A stretch of DNA of 64,000 nucleotides from Pseudomonas capeferrum (GCF_013523055.1 NZ_JAAMQM010000008.1:1-64000); one strand, 5' to 3'; positions 37,451-46,962 are shown, counted from the first letter of the stretch. Program-made: numbers and translations. Notes: generated by a model not told the origin, from the sequence alone.

Positions 37451-37888
37451 TTACTCGCCGCGTATGTACTGCTCCAGCTGCCGGATGAGGCTCGCCTGTT
37501 CGGCAATGGTTTCCTTGACCAGGTCACCGATCGACAGCAGGCCGATCAACTGGCCGTCTTCCACTACCGGCAGGTGGCGCAGGTGGCGGTCGGTCATCAG
37601 GTTCATGCAAAAATCGAGGCTGTCCTTCTTGTCGACGGTGACTACCGGCGAACTCATGATCTCCCGCACCGGTGTCGCGGCAGAGGAACGGCCACGCAGC
37701 ACCAGTTTGCGAGCGTAGTCGCGCTCACTGACGATCCCGACCACGTCGTTTCCATCGACCACCGGCAACGCGCCGATATTGTTTTCCGCCAGCTGCTTCA
37801 CGGCATCGAGCACCGTATCGTCCGGTCCGATGGTATGGACGCTGTGGTGCTGGGACTTCCTCTTGAGTATCTCTTCGACGGTTTTCAT
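37451..37888 (-). CDS. Tandem CBS-domain protein
   Basis: 145 residues consisting of two CBS domains (about 12-65 and 75-130). Ligand-facing motifs are GALPVVDGNDVVGIVSERDYARKLVLRG and RHLPVVEDGQLIGLLSIGDLVKETI. Such stand-alone pairs bind adenosine nucleotides or NAD(H) and regulate partner enzymes. The start at 37888 fits MKTVEEILKRK at the N-terminus of known members. Confidence 0.9.
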   Translation of the reverse strand: MKTVEEILKRKSQHHSVHTIGPDDTVLDAVKQLAENNIGALPVVDGNDVVGIVSERDYARKLVLRGRSSAATPVREIMSSPVVTVDKKDSLDFCMNLMTDRHLRHLPVVEDGQLIGLLSIGDLVKETIAEQASLIRQLEQYIRGE

Positions 37889-38095
37889 ACAGGCCTCGGC
37901 AGGTGAACAGGCATCGTTGCAACAAGTGGATAGGACAAATAAAGCATCGTGCACCTGCGGGCGCCAGGCAACGTGGAAAACGGCATCGGTCCGATTGAAA
38001 AACGTCATATAGCTCGAATAAGGATCCTGCTCGCTACTGAGGCTGGTAAATCCAGCTCTGTGGTTCGGTAAGTCAGCAACCCCGATGAACCTGTA

Positions 38096-39526
38096 TCAGT
38101 TCATCTGACGGGTCACATGCTTGACGGATTGGTAGGCTGACAAACCCCAGGGTCCCAGTTCACGTCCGATACCGCTGCCTTTGGTACCGCCCCATGAAGT
38201 TTCGACGAATACCGCCTGGGGCGAGTTGATCCAGACATGGCCGACCTCCAAGGCATCGGCGACTCGCTCAGCACGTGCAAGGTCATTACTGGCAACAGTC
38301 GCTACAAGGCCAAAGCGGCTATCGTTGGCCAAAGCCAGGGCTTGTTCTTCGTCACTGAAGCGTCTTGCGCAGAGCACCGGACCAAACACTTCTTCTGTCC
38401 ACAGACGGCTGTGAACAGGCACGCCCGTATACAGGGTCGGGGCAACGAACCAGCCGGCGCGGTCCACTATCGAGCCGCCGCTCTCGCAATTCAGCCCTTC
38501 ACTACGGGCAATGGCAAAGTAGTCCGACACCTTGCGCCACTGCGCTTCGCTGGTCAGTGGGCCCATGTCGATTTCTTCGATCAGCGGGTTGCCGATGCGC
38601 AGTTTGTCGAAGGCTTCGGCCAGGCGTGGCAGCAAGGCCTCGGCGATACCGTCTTGCACCAGCAGGCGTGAGGTGGCAGAACACATCTGCCCGGCGTTCC
38701 AGCAGATGCCTGCAACAATCCACTCTACCGCCTGATCGACGTCGCAGTCATCGAATACCAGAATGGCGGATTTGCCGCCCAGCTCCAGGGTCACCGGACG
38801 GCAATGAACAGCCGCATCGCGCATCACCAGGCTCCCGACCGCGTTACTTCCGGTGAAAGACAACTTGTCGAGGCCGGCATGTTCGCTGAGTGCCGAGCCA
38901 GTCTGGGCCCTGCCTCCAATGATGTTCAACACTCCGGCCGGCAGGTTCAGCGCCTGCGCGATTTGGCCGTAGACCTGCTCGATCAGTGGCGTGACCTCGG
39001 ATGGTTTCAACACCACGGTACAGCCTGCCGCCAGGGCGGGCGCCAGCTTCCAGGCGCTGGTCACCAGTGGGAAGTTCCACGGCACGATCAAGCCAACCAC
39101 ACCGACCGGCTCAAGGCGCGTCCGTGAGGTGAACCCCGGCGCTGCCAGCGCCACCTCATGGTTCTGCTGTGGCAGACGTTCGGCCAGTTCAGCGTAGTAG
39201 GTGAAGGTCGCGATAGCGTCGTCCAGGTCGACTTCGGCTTCATGGCGCGGCTTGCCATTATTTTGCATCTGCAAGGTGATCAGGCTGTCGCGGCGCTGTT
39301 GAAGCTGGTCGGCGAAACCACGCAAGTAGCGTGCTCTTTCGGCGGCCTCTGTGGACTTCCACATCGATAACGCCTGACGGGCGGCAGCGACAGCCTGGTC
39401 GACTTGCGCAAGGCTGACCGATCTCAATTCGGCAATCGGTCGAGCAAGGGACGGATCATGGACAGAGAAGACTTCAGCGCCTTCGCCAGCAACCCAGCGG
39501 CCGTCGATGTAGTGGGGCTTATCCAT
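38096..39526 (-). CDS. NAD-dependent aldehyde dehydrogenase, probably for guanidinobutyraldehyde
   Basis: 476 residues, ALDH superfamily. The catalytic Cys282 is in GQMCSATSRLL, the general-base Glu248 in LELGGKSA, and the NAD site in VPWNFP and FTGSNAVG. Similarity in style is to betaine/aminobutyraldehyde dehydrogenases. It lies downstream of the ThDP decarboxylase gene with about 90 bp between, on the same strand, so oxidation of the aldehyde that enzyme should make (4-guanidinobutyraldehyde) is the likely role. The substrate is inferred from context. Confidence 0.85.
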   Translation of the reverse strand: MDKPHYIDGRWVAGEGAEVFSVHDPSLARPIAELRSVSLAQVDQAVAAARQALSMWKSTEAAERARYLRGFADQLQQRRDSLITLQMQNNGKPRHEAEVDLDDAIATFTYYAELAERLPQQNHEVALAAPGFTSRTRLEPVGVVGLIVPWNFPLVTSAWKLAPALAAGCTVVLKPSEVTPLIEQVYGQIAQALNLPAGVLNIIGGRAQTGSALSEHAGLDKLSFTGSNAVGSLVMRDAAVHCRPVTLELGGKSAILVFDDCDVDQAVEWIVAGICWNAGQMCSATSRLLVQDGIAEALLPRLAEAFDKLRIGNPLIEEIDMGPLTSEAQWRKVSDYFAIARSEGLNCESGGSIVDRAGWFVAPTLYTGVPVHSRLWTEEVFGPVLCARRFSDEEQALALANDSRFGLVATVASNDLARAERVADALEVGHVWINSPQAVFVETSWGGTKGSGIGRELGPWGLSAYQSVKHVTRQMN

Positions 39527-39615
39527 GGTGATGCTCCGGCGGTAGCGCATGGGCACTTTGGAAAGTGACAGGCTTGTGAGCGCGTATTTTGCGGACGCTC
39601 TCCAGGAGGATGGCG

Positions 39616-41217
39616 TCAGGGTGCAAAGGGCGGTGCCTCGGCAACTTCGATGAGCAGTGGTCTATCTGTCGGCGCCGCACGCAACAGGCTTTGCAAGTGA
39701 GCATGATCTCGAGCGCGCTCGGCCTGGCAGCCGAATCCGCGGGCCAGGGCGATGAAGTCTGGGGTATGGATGTCCACGCCTAGCGGCGTGATGTCACTGC
39801 GCTCCATGTAGCGCTTGATTTCGCCATAGCCCTGGTTATTCCACAGCAGCACGATGATGCCCACCCGCGCCTCCACGGCGCTGGCCAGCTCCGGCAAGGT
39901 AAACTGGATGCCGCCGTCGCCCATCAGGCTGATTACCGGCCGCCGCGGCTCGGCCAACTTGGCCCCGATGGCCGCCGGCAGGCCATAGCCCAGAGTGCCG
40001 TAGCCTGTGGAAGAGTTGAACCAGCGTCGTGGGCCGTCCAGCTCGACTAGATGGTTACCGCTGTATACAGGCTGTGTAGAGTCTCCGACGAAGCGAGCGT
40101 CGGGCAAGGCTTCGAGAATGCAATCGAAGAGCTGACGATAGTTCGTCCAGCCAGAAAATACTTCTGCCAGCTGCTTGCGAACGGCTGCGGTCCGTTGAGT
40201 ACCGTAACGGTTGCCGTTGTTGGCAGTGGCTGGTAGAGCCTTCAGCAACGCACGCATGGCCTGGACCGCATCGCTCTGGATAGCGATGGTCGGCGCCTGG
40301 TTGCGATTGAGCTGCTGGGGGTCGATATCGATCCGGATCAATTCGCCACCGAGCCGGAAGTTGCCGTCGAATACCACATCGTAATCGGTTTCACCCAACT
40401 CGGTGCCAATGGCCAATACCACATCAGCCTCCAGCGCCAGCTGTCGCACCGCTACCAAGGACTGGTTGCTGCCGAGCAGCAGAGGGTGCAGTCCAGGCAG
40501 CAGGCCTTTGGCATTGATGGTCAATGCCGTGGGTGCGTCCAGCGCCTCTGCCAGTTGACGAACTTCACCTGTCGCTTCGACGCAGCCCCCACCGATCAGC
40601 AGCAATGGGCGCTTGGCTGCGCTCAGGCGACTGGCAGCCTGCTCGATCAGGCGCGCATCCGGCGACGGCCGTGAGCCGACGACCCGTGGCTGCACGCGAA
40701 GGTGATCAGCAGACGCCGTGATGATATCCAGCGGCATTTCGATATGTACCGGACGCGGCCGCTGACTATCGAACACGGCAAAAGCCTGACCCAGCACGGC
40801 GGGCAGTTCTTCGACGCTCATCAGCGTATGGCTGAAGGCACTGACGCCCGCTACCAATGCGCGCTGATTCGGCAATTCGTGCAGATATCCCTTGTTCAGG
40901 CCGAGGCGGTTGCGTTCATTGACGCTGGAGATCACCAGCATGGGTATGGAGTCGGCATAAGCCTGCCCCATGGCAGTGATGATATTGGTCATGCCCGGGC
41001 CGGTGATGATGAAGCATACCCCCGGCTTGCCACTGACACGCGCATAGCCATCGGCCATGAAGCCGGCGCCCTGTTCGTGGCGCGGAGTGATATGACTGAT
41101 GCCACTGTCTGGCAAGCCTCGGTAAAGCTCGACGGTGTGCACGCCAGGAATGCCGAACACGGTATCGACGCCCCAGGCTCGCAGCTGCTTGACGAGGAAT
41201 TCTCCACAAGTGGTCAT
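39616..41217 (-). CDS. ThDP-dependent decarboxylase, probably 5-guanidino-2-oxopentanoate decarboxylase
   Basis: 533 residues, acetolactate-synthase-like ThDP enzyme. The catalytic Glu48 is in RHEQGAGFMADGYARVSG, and the ThDP/Mg2+ motif is GDGGIQFTLPELASAVEARVGIIVLLWNN. It resembles AruI, which decarboxylates 2-ketoarginine in the arginine transaminase route, and the decarboxylase gene next to gbuA in P. aeruginosa. The aminotransferase that would make the 2-keto acid is not in the window. Confidence 0.85.
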   Translation of the reverse strand: MTTCGEFLVKQLRAWGVDTVFGIPGVHTVELYRGLPDSGISHITPRHEQGAGFMADGYARVSGKPGVCFIITGPGMTNIITAMGQAYADSIPMLVISSVNERNRLGLNKGYLHELPNQRALVAGVSAFSHTLMSVEELPAVLGQAFAVFDSQRPRPVHIEMPLDIITASADHLRVQPRVVGSRPSPDARLIEQAASRLSAAKRPLLLIGGGCVEATGEVRQLAEALDAPTALTINAKGLLPGLHPLLLGSNQSLVAVRQLALEADVVLAIGTELGETDYDVVFDGNFRLGGELIRIDIDPQQLNRNQAPTIAIQSDAVQAMRALLKALPATANNGNRYGTQRTAAVRKQLAEVFSGWTNYRQLFDCILEALPDARFVGDSTQPVYSGNHLVELDGPRRWFNSSTGYGTLGYGLPAAIGAKLAEPRRPVISLMGDGGIQFTLPELASAVEARVGIIVLLWNNQGYGEIKRYMERSDITPLGVDIHTPDFIALARGFGCQAERARDHAHLQSLLRAAPTDRPLLIEVAEAPPFAP

Positions 41218-41289
41218 GGCGGGTTCCTGTTGTATGGAAGGCGAAGGCGCAGGCCGTGAGGCCTGCCCTCATTGAGTTTCAGGCCGGAC

Positions 41290-42669
41290 TCAGGTCAGGC
41301 TGTTCGCTGTGCTGGTGCGTCGAGCCAGCAGGCTGACAACGACGAAGCTGAGCAGACCGATGGCCAGGCTGTAATAGATCGGCGTATTGGCTTCCAGGCC
41401 ATCCTTGAACATGAACACCAGAGCGGTCGCCGAGCCTAATGCCATACTGGTGATCGCACCGGCAGTGCTCGCTCGCTTCCAGTAAATGGCGCCCAGCATC
41501 GGGATCAGGATGCCGCCGACCAGCAGGTTGTAGGCCAGTGTGAGAGCGCCTATCACGTCATTGACCAGTAGAGCGATGACCAGCACCAGCAGGCCCGTGA
41601 GCAGGGTAAACAGGCGTGCCATGGCGAGACTGGACATCTGACCGCCGCGCAGCTTGGGCAGCAGGTCTTCGGTAATCGTGGTCGAAGCCGCCAGCAGGCC
41701 GGCACTGGCGGTGGACATCATCGCAGCCAGCGCGGCAGCGATCACGAGCCCACGAATGCCATCGGGCAGCGCACTCTGCACGATGGCCGCGAAGGCGTTG
41801 TTGGCGTTATCCAGTTCTGGCAGCAGTACCTTGGCGCACATGCCGATCAGTGCACCGACCAGACCGTAGAGGACGCAGTACACGCCTGCCACACTGCCGG
41901 CTGCGCGAGCCACTCCTTCACTGCGAGCAGTGAACACTCGTTGCCAGATATCCTGGCCGATCAGGATGCCGAAAAAGTAGATCAGGAAGTAAGTGACAAT
42001 GGTGTCGTAGCCGATAGTGGTCAGGCTGAAGGCGCTGTCTGGCAGCCTTGCCACCAGTTCGTCCCAGCCGCCAATGCGATACAGGCAAATGGGCAGCAGC
42101 ACGAACATCAGGCCAATGGTCTTGATCACGAACTGCACGATGTCTGTCAGGGTCAAGGACCACATGCCGCCGATGCTCGAATAGACCACCACGACACCCC
42201 CACCCATGAGGATGGCGGCCCAGAAGGGCAGGTCGAACAGTACTTGCAGCACCGTCCCGATGGCCAGGGTAGAGACCACGCTGATCATCAACGCATAAGC
42301 GAACATGATGGCCGCACTGGCTTGACGAGCCATTGGCGTATAACGGCGTTCGAGGATCTGAGTGACAGTGAAGACCCGCAGCTTGAGTAGTGGCTTGGCC
42401 AGGAACAGGTTGAGCACAAGGATTCCTGCACCTAATGCTGCACATAGCCAGAACCCGGAGATACCGTGCACATAGCCCAGGCGTACGGTGCCGACGGTAG
42501 CGGCACCACCGAGTACGGTCGCTGCCATGGTGCCCATGTAGAAGGCCGGGCCGAGGTTACGCCCGGCGACGAGAAATTCTTCCTGATTGCGCGCGCGGCG
42601 CATGCCATACCAGCCAAGCAGCAGCATGCCGGCGGCATAGACGAGTACGACGGAGATATCCAGGATCAT
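41290..42669 (-). CDS. Sodium:solute symporter (SSS family)
   Basis: 459 residues with about 13 hydrophobic helices. The SSS pattern appears in EEFLVAGRNLGPAFYMGTMAATVLGGAATVG and AALAAMMSTASAGLLAASTTITEDLLPKL. The start at 42669 is the first ATG before homology begins. It sits between the decarboxylase gene and a second permease gene, suggesting uptake of a guanidino or keto compound with Na+. Confidence 0.9.
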   Translation of the reverse strand: MILDISVVLVYAAGMLLLGWYGMRRARNQEEFLVAGRNLGPAFYMGTMAATVLGGAATVGTVRLGYVHGISGFWLCAALGAGILVLNLFLAKPLLKLRVFTVTQILERRYTPMARQASAAIMFAYALMISVVSTLAIGTVLQVLFDLPFWAAILMGGGVVVVYSSIGGMWSLTLTDIVQFVIKTIGLMFVLLPICLYRIGGWDELVARLPDSAFSLTTIGYDTIVTYFLIYFFGILIGQDIWQRVFTARSEGVARAAGSVAGVYCVLYGLVGALIGMCAKVLLPELDNANNAFAAIVQSALPDGIRGLVIAAALAAMMSTASAGLLAASTTITEDLLPKLRGGQMSSLAMARLFTLLTGLLVLVIALLVNDVIGALTLAYNLLVGGILIPMLGAIYWKRASTAGAITSMALGSATALVFMFKDGLEANTPIYYSLAIGLLSFVVVSLLARRTSTANSLT

Positions 42670-42742
42670 GGTCTTGTTCTCATTGTTCTGGTGAACCCGA
42701 GCGTGCTGGCGCCCGGTCTTGATAGCGCAGCCAACGATTGCG

Positions 42743-44242
42743 TCAGACGACCTCGGCATCGGCTAGGACGGCGGGGGTAGCGCTTTTCAAGCGCACCCAG
42801 CGCGGTCCATCCGAACCGTAGACTTCGGCAGGCTCGGGAAACAGATTGAGCAGGACGAGGTAGAGCAGTGCAGCCATGCCCAGTGTGATCGGCAGGCTGA
42901 CGTCGATGCCGCCGGCCAGGTTCCCCAGCTGGCCGACGTATTGCCCTGGCAGATTGACGAAGCACAGGCCCACCGCCGCGCTGGGTAGCCAGGCACCCAG
43001 GCCTCGCCAGTTCCAACCATGGTGGAACCAGTAACGACCACCACGCTGCCCACGGGTGAATACCTGAAGGTCATCGGCGTGGTAGACGCCGCGACGTACG
43101 ATCAGGCCGAGAATCATGATGACCATCCATGGGCTGGTGCAGGTAATGATCAGCACGGCGAAAGTGGACACGCTCTGCACCAGGTTGAAGGCGAAGCGGC
43201 CGATGAAGATGAAAGCGATGGCGGCGAGGCCGATCAGTAACGTGGCGCCCGCGCGACTCATCAGTCTCGGGAACATGCTCGACATGTCCAGACCCGTGCC
43301 GTAGAGCGCCGTGGTCCCGGTGGACATGCCGCCGATCACCGCGATAAGGCACACTGGCAGGAAAAACCAGGTAGGCGAGATGGCCAGCAGGCCACCGACA
43401 TAATTGTTGGCCTCGATGTACTGCGGCGCCTGACTCGCCACCAGGGTGGCGGTGCACAAGCCGAACAGGAAGGGAATCAGTGTGCCGACCTGGGCTGCGA
43501 TCACTGCCAGCATGATCCGCATCTTGGGTGTGTGTCGTGGGATGTAGCGCGACCAATCACCGAGGAAGGCGCCGAATGACACTGGGTTGCTCATGGCCAG
43601 AATCGCCGCACCGATGAACGCAGCCCAGAAACCTGGCTGCTGCACACTGATGCTGCCTCTGAAGTGCACATCGAAATTTCCGGCGAAAGCGAAAATGCCG
43701 AGCAGGAACAACAGGCTCGATGCCCATACCGCGATCCTGTTGACCCAGAGCATGAAGCGGAAGCCGTAGATGCACACTACCAGCACCAGAATGGCGAACA
43801 GACCGTAGGCCAGGCCGAGGGTGAGACCATTCTCGGGCAGGCCGATAAGACGCTTGGCGCCACCGACCAGCGCATCGCCAGAGCTCCAGACCGATAGGGA
43901 GAAGAACGCGACTGCCGTGAGCAGCGAGAGAAAGGAACCGATGATGCGGCCGTGAACGCCGAAGTGCGCGCCGGACGATACGGCATTGTTGGTGCCGTTG
44001 AGAGCACCGAACAGGCCCATGGGCGCGAGGATGAGCGCGCCTACGGCAACCCCAAGAACGATCGCCCACATACCGGCTTGGAACGACAGGCCGAACAGCA
44101 CCGGAAAGCTGCCCAGAACGGCCGTGGCAAAGGTATTGGCGCCGCCGAAGATCAGGCGGAACAGGTCAGTAGGGGAGGCATCGCGTTGGCTATCGGGAAT
44201 CTGTTCGACACCAAAGGTTTCGATACGCGTCGAGTGGCTCAT
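42743..44242 (-). CDS. NCS1-family permease
   Basis: 499 residues with 12 hydrophobic segments. NCS1 (nucleobase-cation symport) features include FGGANTFATAVLGSFPVLFGLSFQAG near 30-60 and NGTNNAVSSGAHFGVHGRIIGSFLSLLTA. Family members carry purines, pyrimidines, hydantoins or thiamine. Its place beside gbuA suggests a guanidino compound. A tail of about 50 residues follows the last helix. Confidence 0.9.
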   Translation of the reverse strand: MSHSTRIETFGVEQIPDSQRDASPTDLFRLIFGGANTFATAVLGSFPVLFGLSFQAGMWAIVLGVAVGALILAPMGLFGALNGTNNAVSSGAHFGVHGRIIGSFLSLLTAVAFFSLSVWSSGDALVGGAKRLIGLPENGLTLGLAYGLFAILVLVVCIYGFRFMLWVNRIAVWASSLLFLLGIFAFAGNFDVHFRGSISVQQPGFWAAFIGAAILAMSNPVSFGAFLGDWSRYIPRHTPKMRIMLAVIAAQVGTLIPFLFGLCTATLVASQAPQYIEANNYVGGLLAISPTWFFLPVCLIAVIGGMSTGTTALYGTGLDMSSMFPRLMSRAGATLLIGLAAIAFIFIGRFAFNLVQSVSTFAVLIITCTSPWMVIMILGLIVRRGVYHADDLQVFTRGQRGGRYWFHHGWNWRGLGAWLPSAAVGLCFVNLPGQYVGQLGNLAGGIDVSLPITLGMAALLYLVLLNLFPEPAEVYGSDGPRWVRLKSATPAVLADAEVV

Positions 44243-44436
44243 GTGTAACTCCAGCGCCTGTCACGGTTGTTATAAGGTCGGCATAGGCACGCAGACCCCT
44301 TTATTCACCCCCGATAGTCATCGGGTGGTGGTGCATTGGCAGTGCGGCAAGGCCGCGAGGAGCCGAACGGGCCCCATGCCCGTAAAGGGCGATGTATCGG
44401 CAGGCGGGCTCTTTGGCCCGCATCTGCTGCAGAGGG

Positions 44437-44829
44437 TCATGTCAGTGGGGGTAGCGTCGACAAGTGTTCGTGGCAGGCCAGCCAGTGCTCGCCGTGCAGG
44501 CGAAAGACGATGGTTTCGCGTTCTGCCAACTGCATTTCTTCCTCCCCAGTCCGCAGCCGGGTGGCGACATCGTGGTAAAGGATGGCCAAGTCACCTTGCA
44601 TGTTGACGACGGCATTGCTCGAACGGCAGTCCAGTACGGCGAACCCTTCGCTCTGCCATTGCTGCCATAAGGCTTCGTACTCACGGCGCGAATGTAGTGG
44701 CTGCGCCAGGCTGTGAAAAATGAAGGTAGCGTCTTCGCTGAAGCAGCTGAAGTAACGCTTCGTGTCGTTACTGGCAAAGGCGCTCACCAGCTCCGCGGCT
44801 GCCTGCCGCAGCTGAGCTTCGCGACTCAT
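44437..44829 (-). CDS. SnoaL/NTF2-like protein
   Basis: 130 residues with an NTF2-like cone fold pattern: QAAAELVSAFASNDTKRYFSCFSEDATFIFH, then EYEALWQQWQSEGFAVLDC and DLAILYHDVATRLR. The start overlaps the guanidinobutyrase stop (ATGA), so the two are co-translated. It could be a small enzyme, a binding protein or a metal-delivery factor; a gene of this type also lies between gbuA and the transporter in P. aeruginosa as I recall it. Function unknown. Confidence 0.8.
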   Translation of the reverse strand: MSREAQLRQAAAELVSAFASNDTKRYFSCFSEDATFIFHSLAQPLHSRREYEALWQQWQSEGFAVLDCRSSNAVVNMQGDLAILYHDVATRLRTGEEEMQLAERETIVFRLHGEHWLACHEHLSTLPPLT

Positions 44830-45785
44830 CGGCTTTGAACGCCAGGCAGTACGCAGAGCATTTCGTAGAGCAGGTTGGCGCCTAGCAGTGAGGTATTGCC
44901 AGTGGTGTCATAGGGTGGCGAGACCTCGACCAGGTCGCAGCCGACCAGGTCAAGGCCTTTGCAGCCACGGATTATCTCCAATGCCTGGATCGTGGTCAGA
45001 CCACCGACTTCCGGCGTGCCGGTGCCGGGTGCCCATGCCGGGTCGATACCATCGATATCGAAGGACAGGTACACGGGACCATTGCCGACCTTGGCACGAA
45101 CCTCTTCCATCAGCGGCATCAAGGATTTGTGCCAGCACTCTTCGGCCTGTACCACGCGGAAGCCCTGCTTGCGGCTCCAATTGAAGTCTTCGGCGGTATA
45201 GCCCTGAGCCCGCAGACCGATCTGTACCACGCGATCGCTGTCCAAAAGACCTTCCTCCTGAGCGCGGCGGAAGGTGGTGCCGTGGGCGATTTTTTCACCA
45301 AACATATGATCGTTCACATCGGCGTGGGCATCGATGTGCACCAGTCCGACCTTGCCGTGCTTCTTCTTGATGGCGCGAAGAATCGGCAGTGTCAGCGTGT
45401 GGTCGCCACCCAGGGTCAGCGGGATGATGCCGTGGTCGAGGATGCGATCGTATTCCTGTTCGATGATGCGCACGGCGTCGAGCAGGTTGAACGTATTGAT
45501 CGGCACATCGCCGATGTCGGCCACGTTCAACGAATCGAAGGGCGCGGCACCGGTGGCCATGTTGTAGGGACGGATCATCACCGACTCGGAGCGGATCTGC
45601 CGCGGACCGAAACGAGTGCCGGAACGTAGGGACGTTCCGATATCCAGGGGAATACCCACGAAAGCGGCATCGAGTTTATTCAGTTCTTCGGCTGCCTGTA
45701 CATGGGGCAAGCGCATCATGGTGGCGATACCGCCGAAGCGGGGCATCTCATTACCGCCCAGGGGCTGATGGAGAAGGTTGTCCAC
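44826..45785 (-). CDS. gbuA: Guanidinobutyrase GbuA (ureohydrolase family)
   Basis: 319 residues, the length of P. aeruginosa GbuA. The binuclear Mn2+ site is intact: GGDH with His129, DAHADVND with Asp152/His154/Asp156, and SFDIDGIDP later. It hydrolyses 4-guanidinobutyrate to 4-aminobutyrate and urea. Agmatinase is the close alternative; the neighbourhood (SnoaL-like, NCS1, SSS and decarboxylase genes plus a divergent LysR gene) favours guanidinobutyrase. Confidence 0.88.
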   Translation of the reverse strand: MDNLLHQPLGGNEMPRFGGIATMMRLPHVQAAEELNKLDAAFVGIPLDIGTSLRSGTRFGPRQIRSESVMIRPYNMATGAAPFDSLNVADIGDVPINTFNLLDAVRIIEQEYDRILDHGIIPLTLGGDHTLTLPILRAIKKKHGKVGLVHIDAHADVNDHMFGEKIAHGTTFRRAQEEGLLDSDRVVQIGLRAQGYTAEDFNWSRKQGFRVVQAEECWHKSLMPLMEEVRAKVGNGPVYLSFDIDGIDPAWAPGTGTPEVGGLTTIQALEIIRGCKGLDLVGCDLVEVSPPYDTTGNTSLLGANLLYEMLCVLPGVQSR

Positions 45786-45869
45786 AGGGGCCTCACGATT
45801 TGTTGTGGTTATCGTGAAGCGATTCTGGTGAGCAAGCGCTGCCGGACAAATCCTTCAGGCCAAATAATC

Positions 45870-45889
45870 AGTTCAGAGATTTCTAAACT
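45870..45889. promoter_or_regulatory. Candidate GbuR operator
   Basis: AGTTCAGA-GATT-TCTAAACT is a near-perfect inverted repeat (7 of 8 pairs) in the gap between divergent gbuA and gbuR, of the size LysR regulators bind. It is 50 bp before gbuR and 85 bp before gbuA. Confidence 0.5.
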
Positions 45890-45938
45890 ATCGGCGGGTA
45901 GACTGACAGCTCGCGTTTGGATTTCGCCTGGAGTGAGC

Positions 45939-46829
45939 ATGGCCTCTGTACTACCAGACCTCAAGTTGCTGCGCATCTTTGCCAGTGTGGTGCGCAGTCA
46001 GGGATTTGCTGCGGCGCAGCAGGAGCTCAATCTGTCGACGTCGGCCATCAGTACCTACATGAGCCAATTGGAAGGGCAACTCGGAATCGTCCTCTGTCAT
46101 CGTGGACGGGGAGGTTTCAGCCTGACCAGCAAGGGTGAGCTGTTCTATCACGAAACGCTGCGGCTGCTTGCCGAACTGGAAGGTTTCGAGCGTTATTCGG
46201 CGGCGCTGAAAGGAGAATTGCGGGGCACCCTCAACCTTGGCGTACTGGATTCGACGGTCAGTGATCCGTCGCTGCCATTGGCTGAGGTGATCGGATCCTA
46301 CAGCGAAGAGCATCCTGCGGTGCACTTGCACCTGGCCGTATCGAGCCCCGCTGAACTGCAGCTCGGTGTACTGGAGAATCGTCTGGACCTGGCCATCGGC
46401 GCTTTCTCCGTGCGTACCAATGGGCTGCTTTACCAGGCGCTCTATCGTGAGCAGCACTGGCTCTACTGCAGTGATCGTCATCCGCTGTACGCTCAGAGTC
46501 AGATTCCCGAGGAAGCAATCACCCAGCAACGCATGGTTGGGCGAGGATACTGGAGCCAGGCAGAGCTGGGGCGACATGGCTTCAAGCACAGTGCTGCGAC
46601 CGTGGAATCCATGGAGGCGCAATTGATATTGGTACTGTCAGGCGCTTATATCGGCTATTTGCCAGAGCACTATGCTCATCCCTGGGTGGAGCAAAACCGT
46701 CTGAAGGTGCTGCTGCCGGCCACCTTTGGGTATCAGGCACCGTTTACCCTGGCGCTACGACGAGGGCGCTCTCGTGAGCCGCTGATCCAGAGCTTTCGTG
46801 ATCGGTTGAAGGCGCAGTTGGAGGTCTAG
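45939..46829 (+). CDS. gbuR: LysR-type regulator GbuR
   Basis: 296 residues from ATG 45939 (CTGGAG upstream). The winged helix-turn-helix is at the N-terminus (LRIFASVVRSQGFAAAQQELNLSTSAISTYMSQLEGQLG); the effector-binding domain follows. It is divergent from gbuA and matches GbuR of P. aeruginosa in place, an activator responding to 4-guanidinobutyrate. Its Ser-Thr-Ser recognition helix and CHRGRGGFSLT wing are typical. Confidence 0.88.
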   Translation: MASVLPDLKLLRIFASVVRSQGFAAAQQELNLSTSAISTYMSQLEGQLGIVLCHRGRGGFSLTSKGELFYHETLRLLAELEGFERYSAALKGELRGTLNLGVLDSTVSDPSLPLAEVIGSYSEEHPAVHLHLAVSSPAELQLGVLENRLDLAIGAFSVRTNGLLYQALYREQHWLYCSDRHPLYAQSQIPEEAITQQRMVGRGYWSQAELGRHGFKHSAATVESMEAQLILVLSGAYIGYLPEHYAHPWVEQNRLKVLLPATFGYQAPFTLALRRGRSREPLIQSFRDRLKAQLEV

Positions 46830-46920
46830 ATAAGCTGGCCCGGAGATGATCCGGCCTACCTGGGTAAGTGGCATCGACGAGAACTCTTCGAACACCAGGG
46901 CGCGGGGAAAGTATCAAAGC

Positions 46921-46956
46921 AATAAAAAAGGGCCAAGGTGGTGACCTTGGCCCTTT
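46921..46956 (-). terminator. Terminator downstream of tRNA-Arg
   Basis: On the minus strand, a 13-bp perfect stem (27-39 paired with 44-56 of 469xx) with a 4-nt loop is followed by a T-run. It lies 7 bp past the tRNA 3' end. Confidence 0.9.
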
Positions 46957-46962
46957 CGCATA

